Origin: Gelatoporia subvermispora B
Taxonomy: Eukaryota; Basidiomycota; Agaricomycetes; Polyporales; Gelatoporiaceae
Direction: 5' to 3'
NCBI GenBank assembly: GCA_000320605.2
Contig: KB445807.1
Span: 716,461 to 780,460 of the forward strand
Length of the DNA stretch: 64,000 nt
Shown here: positions 23,337-33,807 of the stretch, one piece after another
Position numbering within the stretch: position 1 is the stretch's first letter
Layout of the letters: every line of letters starts with the position of its first letter
Made by a program: the position numbers and the translations under genes
The notes under the pieces: generated by a model
What the model was told of the DNA's origin: nothing
The model's input: only the letters and a program-made list of their open reading frames with translations
The model's database searches: none

Positions 23337-25203
23337 TTAGTGGCCGTGGCGACGGCGGTGTGCGCCCATGAACGAGCGGGGGCGCTCCGAGCGGCGCGTG
23401 TTCGTGTCGAACGAGACGAGCATGGAGGGGGAGTTGAGGTACCCGTCGATGATGCTGCGGGTGACCGCGGTCTGGGTGTAGTCCCAGTCCGAGAGGCGCT
23501 GGATGAGGATCTGGTCCGTCTGCACGTCGAGGATGACCGCGTATGTGACGACCGAGTCGAGCGGGCGGGCGAAGAAGTTGTTGTTCCCCGAGCCGGTCGC
23601 GCCCTTGAACGAGTACACCTCCGAGACGCCCTGGTCCGGGTTCGCGCCCGCGGCGTTCAGGTTCTCGAGGATGTCAAGCTCGCCACACCCGCCCGGGCTG
23701 CCCATCCCGCGGCAGTTGCACCCGTACTGCGCCGAGCGCACGACCTGGGCGTTCAGCCCCCAAATCGCGGGCGTCTTGCTGGGCGTCGAAGACGGCGGCA
23801 TGTCGAAGGTCATGACGAACATCTTCGAATCGCCCCAACCGTGGTTGGCCGTACCGCGGGAGAAGCCGTCGCACGGGCTGTCCTGGCAGGTCTCCGCGGT
23901 CATAATGTTCTATGAAGACGGTCAGATGGCGAGGAAAGACCAGATGTAGGACAACACGCACAATCTGGCTGTTCTCGTCAAGGAAACCGTTGTAAACTTG
24001 TTCATTGGCAGAAGCTGCCGCACCGTTCCAGGTGCCGTTGGCGTAGGACTGGCTGGCACCAGCACAGACTACAGACCATTAGCACAGGCGAAGCACAGCC
24101 ATGTCACAGATACTCACTGCTCCATTCGCCACTAGCACCTCCACCGTCGTTGTTCATGAAAACCAAGTTAGTGGGAGCTTGTCCCGAGGTGAAAGAACTG
24201 GTCTGTTTCCACGTGGCCGCACTGGTGTTTGCGGGCTGGTAGACAGCGATGTTGTGGATGTTCATAGGACCCTGGAAGACGATGGTCATCTCCTCATCGA
24301 AGGGGGCGAGGTTCCCTGAGTGAGAATGTGCGTCAGTCGGACATGTCTTGCATGTAGGGAACTACAGTATGATAGCGTTGATCTCCTGTGGGACGGGCCG
24401 CGCCTCTGAGTCATCGTGACTAGCACGTAGGTACAGCAAAAATCCTAAGCCTCACTAGGTTGACGATTCTATGACCGACCCAAAGCAATGAAATTCTCGC
24501 ATTACTTCCGGGGGTGGCGTTTCATCAAAACGATCAACAGATTGCTTCTGCGGGGTCATGCATTCGCCCGCTCTGTTCAACAGACTGCAGAGTCTATATC
24601 ATTGGACTCTCCGTGCCTGTATGGTAAGGGATACGCCAGATACTGGCGCGGAGAGCATCAACGGGGTAGACAGAACCGTTTGATGTTCCATGCATGTTCC
24701 CGACCTATGCCCGCCCCCTGGCAACACTCTGTTGGTGATAGCATCGAGTACTACAGAAAGATGACGGCGTCACATCTAGGTGTTCTATTTCCGTCCGGCG
24801 GCCAAGGATGAGGCGAAACGCTTGTTCGCGCTCGGCTCCAGTGCCCAGTCGGTTGCTATCCTCCCCAAAGCCAAACAAACCCCTCTAGCGCCGCCGGCTG
24901 CCCCTCGAGCCGCGGCCGCATAGCCAGAGGCGCGGCAGCCTGCCAAGACTCTGTGATCACCAAGGGGGACTTACCACTGATCTGCTTCTCCTGCTGGATG
25001 CACGAGGGGTTGACAGTGCATGAAGGCCACTCGCCAGGGATGATATCCGTGACTTGCATGTAGCTACCAGTGCCGCCGACATGGGTGTACTTGAGCGCGC
25101 TGAGGGAGCCGCTAGTCGAGGCGGGCACGAGGTTATTGGGCGTAATCTGGGCGCGTGCGCCCGCGAAGAGCGTCGAGGCTGCGACAAGGGACAACGAGAG
25201 CAT
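23337..25203 (-). CDS. Secreted Tos1-like wall glycosidase (DUF2403/DUF2401)
   Basis: Exons 25203-24975, 24315-24118, 24068-23962 and 23909-23337 give 368 residues. A signal peptide ending near A-R-A leads into the N-terminal Tos1 domain (S-G-N-L-A-P-F-D-E-E, F-Q-G-P-M-N-I), then the C-terminal glycosyl hydrolase-like domain with W-G-D-S-K-M-F and P-A-I-W-G-L-N-A-Q. The putative catalytic motif E-L-D-I-L-E covers residues 255-260, like the E-x-D-x-x-E of beta-glucan-acting GH16 enzymes. Yeast Tos1 is a cell wall protein; a role in wall glucan remodelling is inferred. Intron 1 is about 659 nt, far longer than any other intron here. The protein ends in a basic R-R-R-H-G-H with no evident GPI signal. 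Confidence 0.88.
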
Positions 25204-25344
25204 GTTGAAACGAAGGACTATGTGTGTCAAATGAATGTGCCGGAACGCAAATGAAGGTGGTGTCGTCCTTGACGAGCCTGTGCACTGAACGCCACGAAAA
25301 CGAACGGTCGGAGAGGGGTCGAGGAACACAACGTCCGGAGCCGC

Positions 25345-25350
25345 TTTATA
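25345..25350 (-). promoter_or_regulatory. TATA box of the Tos1-like gene
   Basis: TATAAA on the minus strand, 142 bp upstream of the ATG at 25203, a normal distance for a strongly expressed fungal secreted-protein gene. Confidence 0.5.
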
Positions 25351-26904
25351 TCAGTCGGAAATAGACGATCATTGTTCGGCAATTTTCGAGACTCGTCGCC
25401 AGGCACGGGCGGCGTGGGAGCCTAGGCTCGAAATGCACACGTTCCCCGGTGTAATGTTTGCTCGAGCCATACTCACGGAGGAATGGACGGAGGTTGCATG
25501 GCGAGCGGACGAAAGGTGTTTCGCCTCCGGATGCGGTTGCTGTAGATCGCAGTAGACAGTGTATTCATTGGATGGCGATCGGATATTAGGAACTAACGTC
25601 GATCGTGGTTAGCTACTACCCTACGGCTATTTCACGTTGACAGCAAGATCCGTCTCGAGGATCTCGACATGGGTGTTCCATTTCTCGGAGCGAGTTACAC
25701 AGCGAGAAGTTTGCGGTATAATACGGGTTGCATGAGTCCGGGAGCTCCAACCATGTTCGCCGAGAGCACGTTCAAATAGGTTCAAGTAAGCTTTTAGTAT
25801 GCACTCAGCGTCAGCAGAGACCGGAGACAGAAAGATGCTTGGCAAATGAACGTTTAATTCTTACCACCGGTACAGTTGATGAACAAATCACCGCATCCCG
25901 AAAGCATGGAAATGAAAACACCGCGGATCTCGTGTTGAATGCGTGTTCGTGCGACCGGTTTCCCATACGAGTTTCTATAACAAATCCCCGGATTAGTGAT
26001 CATAGGGTTCTTCAAATACCAGCTCATAACATCATTCTCAAGCACCTCTCTGCTCATGAAGCTTCACATGCAAGCTCAATCTGAGTGGGTGAATCATTGA
26101 AGCAAAGCAGAGACTTCCGAGCAGACACGTCCTCAGGTAATACTCTATTATCATCAAGCCCCATAAGTAGCGAGCTAAGACACTACTAAGAGCTATTCCT
26201 CAAATTGACAAGAAAGTTACACGATGATAAGCCTCGATCAGGAAGTATTTAGGGTTAGGGTTAGGACCACTTAGAAGCCAAAAAAAACGGCCTGCCCAGC
26301 CCGAGGGCCAAAGCAGGACAGGAAAATATTTAGACGGTGCATGAGCCGAAGCCCATACAAACCGTAGGTTCCCTCTGAGGACAAGGTCGCCGTGCTATGG
26401 AAGGCCCCCACGGCCCACGGACCCAGGTACATGAAGGGGCTCGTGCCATCAAGGTAAGTATGAGGTGTTCAGACGACCGGGATCTCCTTTATATACGGCG
26501 CGCGCTGTGCGCACGGACCAGGTCGCGCGTGAGATGTCTCGGAACTTGCCGTAGCGTCGCTGATTGGGTGCCGCTAGGAATGCTAGGAGTCTCAGACGAA
26601 TGTCCAGACTCTATGAGACATATTACTGAGAGGCATAAAGAGGGAGAAAATATAGCAGACTGAACAGGCATTGCACCAGTGGTAACTGGTTGCCTGGTAA
26701 TTGCAGGCCGCCTTGCTGAACAAACGCACACGCATGCCAGCCCGGGCGCAGTCATGTATGCCATTGACATTGCCCACCACGCGTAGAACACCTGGCATTA
26801 GACGCGAAGTATCATACACCTGACCTACGGTAATGAGGTTTTTGCGGAAGCCATACATCAAATGCTTGGCCATCTCGGCGTTCATGTGCACAAACCCTAA
26901 ACGA
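25351..26904. other. Gene-poor region with telomere-like repeat
   Basis: About 1.5 kb between the Tos1-like promoter and the 3' end of the hydrolase. Short frames only. The short telomere-type repeat inside it is listed separately. Confidence 0.5.
26249..26265 (+). repeat. Interstitial telomere-type repeat
   Basis: TTAGGGTTAGGGTTAGG, nearly three units of the TTAGGG repeat used at the telomeres of most basidiomycetes. It is too short to mark a chromosome end here. Confidence 0.75.
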
Positions 26905-28241
26905 TCACTTCTCCAGGAACACCTTCTCAAACCACGCCTCCAAGTCCTTCAGCGCGCGCGTCCTCTGCGGCTCAAACCACTCCATTGCAATAAACTCATG
27001 GAACGCGTCTTCATATTCCAGATATGTGATGGTCTCCGGCCCGTTGTCCGCCCGCAGTCGGTCCCGCAGAGTGCGCATGGGGTCCACCGACACCTCCGCT
27101 TCCCCCGCCACAACAACTGTCGGGGGAAAGTCCTTGAACAGTCCCGCCGTGTCGATGGTCAATGATGCCGGGCTCAGCCACGCATTCGTATAGATCTCCT
27201 GTACAGGCAGGGCCCCGAGCAGCGCCTGTGCGGTGTACCGCGAGTCGAAGACAGCGTAAACGTAGTCCGCGTAGTAGTTGCGCTGCATCGACGAGCCTCG
27301 GAGCATATCGTGCGTGAGGGCCCAGTCGAGCGAGGGATGGAGAAGCATCACGGCGCCGGGCGGGGGCAGCGAGGGTAGCGACGCCGAGATCAGGTACCGC
27401 ACGAGGTTCAGTCCGAGGTGCCCGCCGGAGGAGTCCCCCATGAGGATCACGTCTGCGGGGGCAAAGCCAAGTGTCGCCACGAGGTAGCGATAGCCCGATA
27501 CTACGTCAATGAGAGCTGCGGGATATGGGTTCACGGGATCGTGAGGGTGGGTAGCCGAGAGGCGATAGTCCAGGCCGAATGTGCGCGTGATGAGGCCGCA
27601 GGAATGGGCCATTATGCCAGTAAGCATCGGCTCTAGCGGTAGGGAGCCCGGTGCAGATGTTCCATTCTAGCATACTGTCAGTGAAGAGCATGAGGAAATT
27701 AGGTGCATACTGACAACATAACCGCTGCCTGAAACACAACGATAAATGTCAGTTACACCTTGTCAGGCGATTCGTTTGAATGTCATTTACCACGAAGCCA
27801 ATACATCACTTTCTCGCCGGGCGCAGCTAAGTAGCCAAACTTGCCCTCTGGATTTCTCTTCCCATGCCAATAGCCCGAAATTCGAGCCGGAACAACCCCA
27901 TTCGTTTTCGCCATTTGAGCAATCTCGCCCTGCACGTAAGTGCCTGGGACAGGATCCACCCAGACAAAGCCAAGCTTGTCCGCATTCCTCGCATTCTCCT
28001 CGACATCAGGCAGGAGCCGCATGCCAATCGTCTGCATGAACTCGACGACAGACATATTCATGTAGTTGCGCATGGTGCGGAGCCACGACCATGATCGGCG
28101 CGGGCGCCATCCCGGCCAGATCGCTGCGAAGCCCCAGAGCGGGAGACGAATGAAGAGCGCAAAAAGCACGAAGTACGCGATATACAGGCCCTTCCACGGT
28201 TGCACTGCGTAGCGGAAGTACTGCGGCATCTCGAGCTGCAC
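26905..28241 (-). CDS. Alpha/beta hydrolase (esterase/HSL type) with altered oxyanion motif
   Basis: Exons 28241-27791, 27728-27715 and 27666-26905 encode 408 residues of the alpha/beta hydrolase fold-3 family. A hydrophobic segment at about 20-40 may anchor the N-terminus in a membrane. The nucleophile is Ser234 in G-D-S-S-G-G, the acid is likely Asp in E-V-S-V-D-P and the base His in D-A-F-H-E-F. Where relatives have the oxyanion-hole motif H-G-G-G-Y, this protein has R-G-S-G-Y, encoded partly by a 14-nt microexon. With the GTCAGT donor the frame continues as G-Y-V-N-G-T-S-A-P-G-S, in line with the family. Substrate unknown. The start could instead be the next ATG at 28229. Confidence 0.82.
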
Positions 28242-28847
28242 TGGGGGAGCTCAAACTCGAGAGTCGGGAGGGACGCAGGGAGGCTGCTACGACGATGTTC
28301 AGCAGAGCACCTGCGCCCTCTTGTATGAATTGCGCGATAATCAGCAGGCTACCCGACCATAGGGGTGTTGAGTGTGATCTCGCTAGCAGGGGCGGGATGG
28401 GACAGGGATCTACGTGTTTCACCTCTATTTCACCAGCGGACTCGCAGGGCGCGTCACTTTGCACACGAGAGTTGTGTGGAGCGTCGAGTACCATGTTTAT
28501 TTTTCATTCGAACTATCCAATATTTTTCGTGTGGCATGGGGAGCAGGCGACGTCGAGTGCGAGTGCAAGAGCCAGACAGAGTACCACAGGGTTGCCCGGA
28601 CAGTTCATGATCGAATGATCTGCAGGCTTTAAGTCGTAACGAATCCAAGATTTCCTCCTTGGCGCATCAGATGATGCAAGCATGATTTTCGTTGGGCGAC
28701 AAGCCCAAGTTTGCAAGCACGCGAACCCGGAGAAGCCAAAAGTTCCTAGCGCGTTGATGGCGGTCGAGAGCGACGTCGGAAGCGCCGAAGCGCGCCTCCC
28801 AGATCTCAACCTCATTCCGTCAAGCCCATACCATACACGGGCGTATC
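28242..28847. other. Divergent promoter region, hydrolase and LSM4
   Basis: About 0.6 kb between two genes reading away from each other. No gene is seen. Confidence 0.5.
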
Positions 28848-29510
28848 ATGGTGAGCAGTAAAGGCACGAATCAGAATACATGCTGAATGCTAGGCCATAG
28901 CTCCCGCTATCTCTCCTCAATGCCGCGCAAAACAAGCCCATGGTGAGTAGTCGCCTCGTCGGGAGTGCCACAACGCTGAGCAGGAGCAGTTGGTCGAGCT
29001 CAAGAACGGCGAGACGTTCAATGGGCACCTCATCAACTGCGACAACTTCATGAACATTACGCTGCGCGAGGTGTACCAGACGAGCGCGGAGGGCGATCGT
29101 TTCTGGAAACTGAAGGAGTGCTACATTCGCGGAAGCACGGTCGGTGGCACGCCAACTGTCCAGGCGCGACTGGATCACTAAAATGCCTACAATTGTACAG
29201 ATAAAGTACCTCCGTGTGCCCGACACGCTTCTGGACGCTGTCAAGGAGGAGCAGAACCGGGCGAGGGAGGCGGGCAGGAGTGCACGAGGCGCGCATGTGA
29301 GCGGCGCGGGTGCCAGAGGTGCGTTCCAAATCCTGCATCTGTGTTAAAGTCTAATTGAATATGCTCCAGGTCGGGGTATGCCAACACGAGGAGGCAAGTT
29401 CAGGCTTTATTCTGCCTGTAGTATCACGTCTGACCTACTCGCGTGCAGGTCGGGGAATGGTACGCGGGGCGCCAGCACGCGGCGGCAGAGGGCGGGGCAG
29501 GGGAGCGTGA
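28848..29510 (+). CDS. LSM4: U6 snRNA-associated Sm-like protein LSm4
   Basis: Subunit of the LSm rings that bind U6 snRNA and act in mRNA decapping. Six exons (28848-28850, 28901-28942, 28990-29139, 29201-29318, 29370-29393, 29449-29510) give 132 residues. Sm motif 1 reads [13 protein letters not shown], followed by [10 protein letters not shown], and Sm motif 2 is I-R-G-S-T-I-K-Y-L. The C-terminus is the usual RG-rich tail ([11 protein letters not shown]). The first exon is the ATG alone. The intron after exon 5 starts GCAAGT after AG, a standard GC-AG border; only this gives the RG tail and the stop at 29508. Confidence 0.95.
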
Positions 29511-29622
29511 CGGGACAGCACCAGGGGGTGAGCTTGTATCATTGTTTTCATTACTTTCAGATCACTTTGTCGCGCACGGCGCGGATCACGGACTACGATG
29601 TCACATGTATAGCTGAATGTTC

Positions 29623-29654
29623 GAAGCAGTGCACACATTATCGTACATTACGCC
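29623..29654 (+). repeat. Short dispersed repeat, copy 1
   Basis: GAAGCAGTGCACACATTATC and the following bases match 30507-30550 and 31313-31350 with substitutions. It is preceded by ATGTATAGCTGAA, also seen before copy 3. Confidence 0.65.
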
Positions 29655-30506
29655 CTGAGCCAGGTGGGTCGCTGTTTCAAGCGAGCCTCAAAAGTGAGGG
29701 CCTGAACCCGAGACAATTGCTCAACGCTCAACGCAAGGAGCACAACACACTCGACACTGAAGGCACGCCGCACGAGCCGGCATGAACGAAAAGCGTCAGA
29801 GAGATCCCTCTGTGACGCCCAACTTTGCTGTCTCTGGCTGGCCTTCGCGGTGGCCAATTGTGGCCGAGGAGTTCGCCAGGAGCTCTTGATGGACGCGCAT
29901 CACATACTTGGATTGGAACCAACTCACATAGAGCAGTCTGCCAATTCGTAGTCATCGTCGGCTCGTGTGCGCACTACCTGTATCGGCGGGACATAACACG
30001 CGGCGTGCACCGACTGCCGGTTGCGAACAGCTCGTACGCTGGCCCCAATGCGGATTCTTGGAGGCGAATCGGTATTAGCGGATGCACGCACATCAGCGGG
30101 AGGTTATACTAGGACATCACCGAGGCCCAAGGTCAGCCCGCAACTCTTGGGGTGCGTGAGCAATACAAGGAAATTCTCACCTGCGCATCCCGAGCGGAGC
30201 CTTGAACAGATGCTCATACAGGCAGCCTCGCAGTCGATGCCAGACACGGACATGGGTGCAATCATTCGAAGTACGGAAGCACCGCCGGCTGAGCGCAGTC
30301 ATAAACACAAGCAGTCCGATTGCAGCGCCGTGCTTGCGCTCCTAGAACACAAGCAAGTACTATCATTCGATACACTTTGGCTACTTGCCAGCCCGCCCGC
30401 CTCGTGAGGCGCACGCACTTGCGCACGAGATGACACGACGTCGCCAAGAGCGCAGGGCAGCTCAACAACCGGATCGCGGACGGGATACAAGTGAGTCTCT
30501 GCTCGC

Positions 30507-30630
30507 AAAGCAGTGTGCGTACTATCGTGTACTATGTACGCCAATCCAACCTGTGGCGCTGGGCGCGGATCCGTGACGGACTACGATCAACGATGTCACA
30601 CATACAGTGAAAAACCACTCCTTGAAACAG
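30507..30630 (+). repeat. Short dispersed repeat, copy 2, with inverted partner
   Basis: Starts with AAAGCAGTGTGCGTACTATC, then carries GGACTACGAT (as near 29590) and ends with ACAGTGAAAAACCACTCCTT, whose reverse complement reappears near 31270-31305 and whose direct copy lies at about 30797-30818. Elements of the repeat are therefore rearranged between copies. Confidence 0.6.
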
Positions 30631-31257
30631 GTACTTTTGTCCCGCGTCCTGAAGCCGCAATACAAAACCATTTATTATTATAACTATCTCAGAATGTTAT
30701 ATACATCAGAGACTACATATAAGAAGGATTTGGAGACCATCCGGTGAGGGAATGCTGCAATAAGACACATTCTTCCGAGACGACCCAAATGTCACGGAAA
30801 ACCACTCCTTGAAACAGGCTTGTCATGCTGTGACGCCCGTGACTCTCCCCTGCGAGAGCGCGTCTGCGGCTGTCACGCCTCATCAGCCGCCTGCTCTTGC
30901 TTGTTTCGGCAACTTCATACACGTCACGCTTGGAAGGCTCCTCGTATTGTGTGCGACATAGAACTACAAGGGTTGCATATATGGACACACGTTGAGGGAA
31001 GAAGTCATAGAGAGCAATCTCTTTAGTACACAAAAAATAGTACTTCCAGGAAGCACCAAACGACTGGATCTCCGACGCCGATTTGAAGTACACTGTAGTG
31101 GCTGCATTTGACTGCTCGACTATATCTATCTTTACAGAGCCTCAACAGCTGTCTAGAAAATTTTCACAAAAATTGAGTGGAGTGCTTGGACCATGAATAG
31201 TCCATCCGAATAGAAAGAACTGAGAAAAATGTGAAAGTTGTGCCAGCAGAGTCACTG

Positions 31258-31350
31258 TTTCAAGGACTGGTGTTGTTTCAAGGACTGGTTTTTCACTGTA
31301 TAGCTGAATTTCCGAAGCAGTGTGCACACTATCGTACACTACGCCAACCC
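31258..31350 (+). repeat. Short dispersed repeat, copy 3
   Basis: TTTCAAGGACTGG occurs twice in a row, then TTTCACTGTATAGCTGAA, then GAAGCAGTGTGCACACTATC and ACTACGCCAA. It joins in one place the parts found apart in the other copies. Confidence 0.6.
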
Positions 31351-31399
31351 TATTTCACACAAAAGCGCCTACAATGGTCTTCAGAGCTCACGGCTCACT

Positions 31400-33272
31400 C
31401 TAGTCGCGCACCACCTCTTCCATCACCTCAAATTCCAACCGTTCTGTGCCATCCTTCAACTCCCGCCTTACCCACATACCCTGCGAATGTGAACGAAAGG
31501 TCAACGAACAGAGTCTCGCGAGAGAAATGCAGAATCTCACCGTATACAAATCCTTCTCGATACCGATGATCCGCAGCCGTGAGTTTTCGCGCAGCATCAT
31601 TTTACGCGCGTGCTCCGCGTTGAATTTGATCACGGGTTGATGCAGGCCGTGGCGCGATGGCACCCAGCTTGTCTGCATCCGCAGTTCGCGTAGATACCGC
31701 GCATTCGCCGTTGCTTCCTCGATGTCCTCCTGTGGCATCCGCAACATCGAGATCTGATGAGCAAAACCGCCAGAGGGGACGGACTACGTACCGGATTCTG
31801 ACATAGCGCGATGAGACACGAGAGGGTCTCGAGCTCTGGGTGTAAGGTGAGCATGCACTGGACGTCCTCCACGGTCAACTGCACAGAGTCCACGTTCAAA
31901 TGCCTGAGTGTCGTCCCGTGCGTCTTTCCGAGCTCCAACAGGAAGCGGCGCGGGAAGCTCGCGTCGCCCTGCGTCGAGAACGTGTTGAGGGTGAACGACT
32001 CGAGTGAGGGGCGCGGTAGCAGGAGGAGGATCCAGGACCATAATTGCACGGGGCCCTGGACGTCGACCGAGCTCGTGCGCACGGTAAGCTCGCGCACGGA
32101 AGCGACGGGCTCACCAGTGTAGCGCATGACGCCCGAGGCGAGGTATTCTGTGTCAAGCGTTACGAGGTTAGGGAGGAAGGTGAGGATCTCGAGGATGGCG
32201 TTGCTCTGCACGCCCTTGAGGCGGAGCGACTCGAGGCGCGGGAGGTACGAGAGCACGGAGACGATGATCGACGCAGGGACGCCGGCGCAGCGCTTCGGGG
32301 GCAAGGTCAGAGCGCGAAAGGGGTCGTAGAAGGGGGAAAGTGTGACTGACGCCCAACTCGAGATGTGTGAGGGTGTCCCCCAGCTTTTCGGACCAGCCCT
32401 GCATGATGCGCGGCTGGCCCTCCATGCACCATAGGGAGACGGCACAGAGCCCTGTGAACTCGGTCAACTTGGCCCACACCTCGTCGCTCACGCCGCCGAA
32501 GGTGCGGATAGTAAGCTGCTTGATGTGCAGCGCTCGCAGGACGGGGAGGAAGCCGAGCAGGATCTCGTCGTGACACGACCCCTGGGGGCTGTCGTCGCTC
32601 CATGTAAACCCCTCAAGGTTAGTGCACAGTCGCATGGCTTTTTGACATTCGAGCATTGCATCTGGCTCGATTAAGCCGAAGGCCCCTACAGATGAACCAT
32701 GACATCAGCCACTAGTCAAAGGTTATACGGGAATAACGTGAAAGGCCTCCAGCACAGTGATGGCAGACAATACGAGCGCAGGAGGACGGCACGGGAAGTA
32801 GCCGTGCTCGCGGAGTGAAGTTCAGTCAGATCAGACGGCGGGGAATAACACCAAATTATCTGACAATGTCACGACAGCTGCGCACTTCATGCGGAATACG
32901 TGAAACGAGGTGCACGAGTGACGAAAATGCTCACCGGTTGCTGTCAACGTGCGCACATATTTACCATAATGTGGCTTTTGGAGCAGAGTTCTGGCCGGGT
33001 GGTGGATGGAAGCAGGCTGTCGGTGAACGGTGACTCAGCGTCCATCACCAGCCATCACCCGACCGTTTCTGGGCACCTACCGTGTACTTTCGCGTCCAGA
33101 CGATACGCGAGTCTAGGTTCCTGTACAATATTGGAGTTGCCGCGCGGTTGAACGACTTGCACAGCTGCGCGCAATTGTGCAGATCCCGGCGATCCGAAAG
33201 ATGCTCGAGGATGAGAGGCAGGATGTCCGCCGGGATATTTTCAGGACGCATCACTTTCCGGGCCATGCGCAT
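31400..33272 (-). CDS. F-box protein with leucine-rich region
   Basis: The N-terminus holds an F-box (I-P-A-D-I-L-P-L-I-L-E-H-L ... L-H-N-C-A-Q-L-C-K-S-F-N), the Skp1-binding part of SCF ubiquitin ligases. Further on are leucine-rich repeats (L-P-R-L-E-S-L-R-L-K-G, L-P-N-L-V-T-L-D) that would bind a substrate. Supported exons: about 33272-33081, 33016-32935, (unclear)-32351, 32292-31792, 31753-31541 and 31480-31400. Between 32935 and about 32660 I could not find a splice path that keeps one frame: F-H-V-I-P and the L-C-T-N-L-E-G-F-T-W segment are in phases that do not join by a standard intron. An unrecognised exon, a rare splice site or early decay are all possible. Confidence 0.72.
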
Positions 33273-33807
33273 GAGGGTTGCGGTACAAGATTCAGGACGA
33301 TGAATACAAGCTTTCTTGCCCATCTGAAGTGGAGGACCCTGGAATTCTGCCGAGTTCCAACCTGTTCCAACTCAGCGGCGAGCCATGCAACGCGAGCTCC
33401 GGTTTCCCGACGACTGGCTACGATGTGCGGGCTTGTGCGGGTCGTTGCCTGTCGTTGCAACTTGTGTGTAATGCTGGTTCGACTTCTAGTCCTTGTTATC
33501 TTCCCCACAATCTGCCCTGATAGTCGCTCACGGATATAGTCGCTGACTCAAGTGCATGCCGATACAGCGTGGTACACATGTATGAGTAAGATGTCCAGAA
33601 GATTGCCTTCACGGCGCCAAGTCTGCGTGCAAGCGCCGAGGTGGGAATGATGAAGGCACCAGCGAGCACCGTCGTCGCCGTCGAAGTGTAACAAGCATCC
33701 TCAAACGGTAATTGTACAGCAGCGGAAAGTAAAGACACCAGACCCTCAACGTAAGAAAATCCTGCGATACCCAAATCTATCTTACAGCAAGCGTTTACGC
33801 CGGCGGG
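33273..33807. other. Region between F-box gene and ERV2
   Basis: About 0.5 kb, upstream of the F-box gene and downstream of ERV2. A minus-strand frame of about 90 codons (33774-33496) looks membrane-like but has no partner exon that I can find, so it is not called as a gene. Confidence 0.4.

Larger units (their letters stand above)
29511..31399. other. Repeat-bearing gene-poor region
   Basis: About 1.9 kb between LSM4 and the 3' end of the F-box gene. It contains several diverged short repeats (listed separately) and no supported gene. The pattern suggests remains of small elements. Confidence 0.5.

Noticed and set aside
24487..24811. Possible gene within the long Tos1-like intron
   Set aside because: The frame of 107 codons has no motif, and both flanking splice sites join the Tos1 domains in frame, so it is treated as intron.
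33496..33774. Membrane-like minus-strand frame after ERV2
   Set aside because: No start codon context, no partner exon and no family resemblance; ERV2 already ends with a proper stop at 33808.
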